A DNA stretch of 64,000 nucleotides from positions 1 through 64,000 of the forward strand of contig NZ_JAOPHT010000013.1 in NCBI RefSeq assembly GCF_025515305.1. The letters run 5' to 3'. A model generated the notes under the pieces. The model made no database searches. It was given only the letters and a program-made list of their open reading frames with translations, and was not told where the DNA came from. Below are positions 63,231 through 64,000 of the stretch, piece after piece. This DNA comes from Roseicyclus sediminis. Its GTDB lineage: Bacteria; Pseudomonadota; Alphaproteobacteria; Rhodobacterales; Rhodobacteraceae. The position numbers and the translations under genes were made by a program. Position 1 is the stretch's first letter. Each line of letters opens with the position of its first letter.

Positions 63231-64000
63231 TCAATCGGGCCGGCAGATCTCGCCCCGCACCGCGCCGAGGAGGGTCCGGAACGCGAGGCCCACCACCACG
63301 ACGACAAGCGCGAGCAGCACGGCAAGCCCGATGCCCTCGTGCAGCGCGCTGCCGATCGCGCGTCCGTAGGTGAAGGACGCGATCGACAGCGCCGCCAGAG
63401 GAAAGCTCAGCGCCCACCACGACAGCGCGAAGGGCAGCGTCCTGAGTTTCGGCACCTGAACCAGCACCAGCGCCGCGAAGACATAGGCCATGTTGACCAG
63501 CATCTTCGCCGCCGGGTCGACCCCGCCCGTCAGCCGGACATAGGCCACGAAGGCGACCGCGGGTGGCGCGATCAGGATGACCATGGTCGGGAACAGCCGG
63601 CCGGGGATCGGGTCGTGGAAGATCAGCCGGTTGAACACCAGCGTGAGCAGCACGACCCAGAAGATCATGCCGGCCGAGAAGAACAGCCACGAGGTCTCGA
63701 CCCACCCCAGGCCCACGCCCGCCACGGGCACGATGACGTTGCCCACCGCCGGGATGAACCACGCGGGCGTCAGGTGCCCCACCTGGAAAGAGCGGTGGCT
63801 GATCCAGCCGGTGATGACGGCGATGGTCAGCACCCCCTGCCCCGCCATTCCCGCGATCCAGATCGGCTCGGCGATGGCGGGATAGGGCCCGGCAAGCGCC
63901 GTGGCCATCAGCAACAGCGAGATCGAGATCGTCGGGAAGAAGGCGAGCTTCACCGGGTGGTGCCATTCGGCCGCCACGGCGCCGGGGTGGCGTATCGCCT
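63231..64000 (-). CDS. TehA/SLAC1-type channel (5' end beyond window)
   Basis: The C-terminal 256 or so residues of a ten-helix SLAC1/TehA family protein; at least seven hydrophobic segments are visible, and HHPVKLAFFPTISISLLL near the beginning of the visible part is a family hallmark (HPVxxxFFP). The frame stays open to the window edge, so the true start lies outside; the GTG at 63977 is internal. Members move anions or confer tellurite tolerance. Confidence 0.85.
   Translation of the reverse strand, partial: AIRHPGAVAAEWHHPVKLAFFPTISISLLLMATALAGPYPAIAEPIWIAGMAGQGVLTIAVITGWISHRSFQVGHLTPAWFIPAVGNVIVPVAGVGLGWVETSWLFFSAGMIFWVVLLTLVFNRLIFHDPIPGRLFPTMVILIAPPAVAFVAYVRLTGGVDPAAKMLVNMAYVFAALVLVQVPKLRTLPFALSWWALSFPLAALSIASFTYGRAIGSALHEGIGLAVLLALVVVVVGLAFRTLLGAVRGEICRPD

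Noticed and set aside
63231-63977. Complete 248-residue channel gene starting at GTG 63977
   Set aside because: The frame continues to the window edge with family-like sequence, so the gene is truncated by the window.

Overview
The window is chromosomal DNA of a high-GC alphaproteobacterium, most likely of the order Rhodobacterales (Rhodobacter/Roseobacter relatives). Evidence: the uptake-hydrogenase accessory genes run in the Rhodobacter capsulatus order (hupDFGHJK-hypAB-hupR-hypCDE); ctrA lies next to sciP; a cobalamin-dependent class II ribonucleotide reductase, usg, ExoD-, DUF1153-, DUF2254- and DUF5368-type genes and TRAP transporters are present. Base composition is high throughout, so most long antisense ORFs are mirror artefacts. 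No phage, insertion sequence or CRISPR array was seen.

Layout. (a) 1-10.2 kb: one tightly overlapping plus-strand operon for maturation of a membrane-bound [NiFe] hydrogenase, entered in the middle of hupD; it includes a degenerate HupR regulator and ends with hypX (CO ligand synthesis from formyl-CoA) and a strong terminator. (b) 10.3-14.3 kb: nrdJ on the minus strand, with a tandem NrdR-like operator. (c) 14.6-25.8 kb: housekeeping genes: tRNA-Pro, a DUF192 protein, a two-domain cold-shock protein, pdxH, fabI, gpt, a small cytochrome c, a secreted HExxH protein, aroKB, xerD and a CNNM/CorC transporter. (d) 25.9-36.2 kb: metabolism and transport: DUF2254, a dimethylglycine-dehydrogenase-like enzyme, a MobA-like nucleotidyltransferase, tRNA-Leu, a TRAP transporter containing a GH88 unsaturated-uronyl hydrolase gene, ExoD and DsbB. 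(e) 36.2-44.2 kb: usg, gyrA, a DoxX-like protein, trmFO, a methyltransferase, gluQ, hisI and an IscU-like scaffold. (f) 44.3-52.9 kb: a soluble chemoreceptor, then a DNA-repair and cell-cycle block read leftwards (sciP, ctrA, ligA, recG, and a 40-codon membrane-protein gene behind a LexA-type box), then mnmA. (g) 52.9-57.9 kb: a polyamine-type ABC transporter without its binding protein, an ArgP-like LysR regulator and small orphan genes. (h) 58-64 kb: rplM-rpsI, a periplasmic sulfide:quinone oxidoreductase with DUF5368 behind an FNR-like site, speD and speE, and a truncated TehA/SLAC1 channel.

How it fits together. The hydrogenase block would let the cell oxidise H2, and HypX suggests maturation in the presence of oxygen. 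sqr adds sulfide oxidation with an apparent redox and sulfide switch, so the region describes a facultative lithotroph. The most interesting non-obvious element is the LexA-box-preceded 40-residue membrane protein after recG, which resembles the logic of the Caulobacter SOS division inhibitor SidA. Next come the pseudo-receiver HupR, the operator architecture in front of sqr, and a dyad-rich leader before speD.
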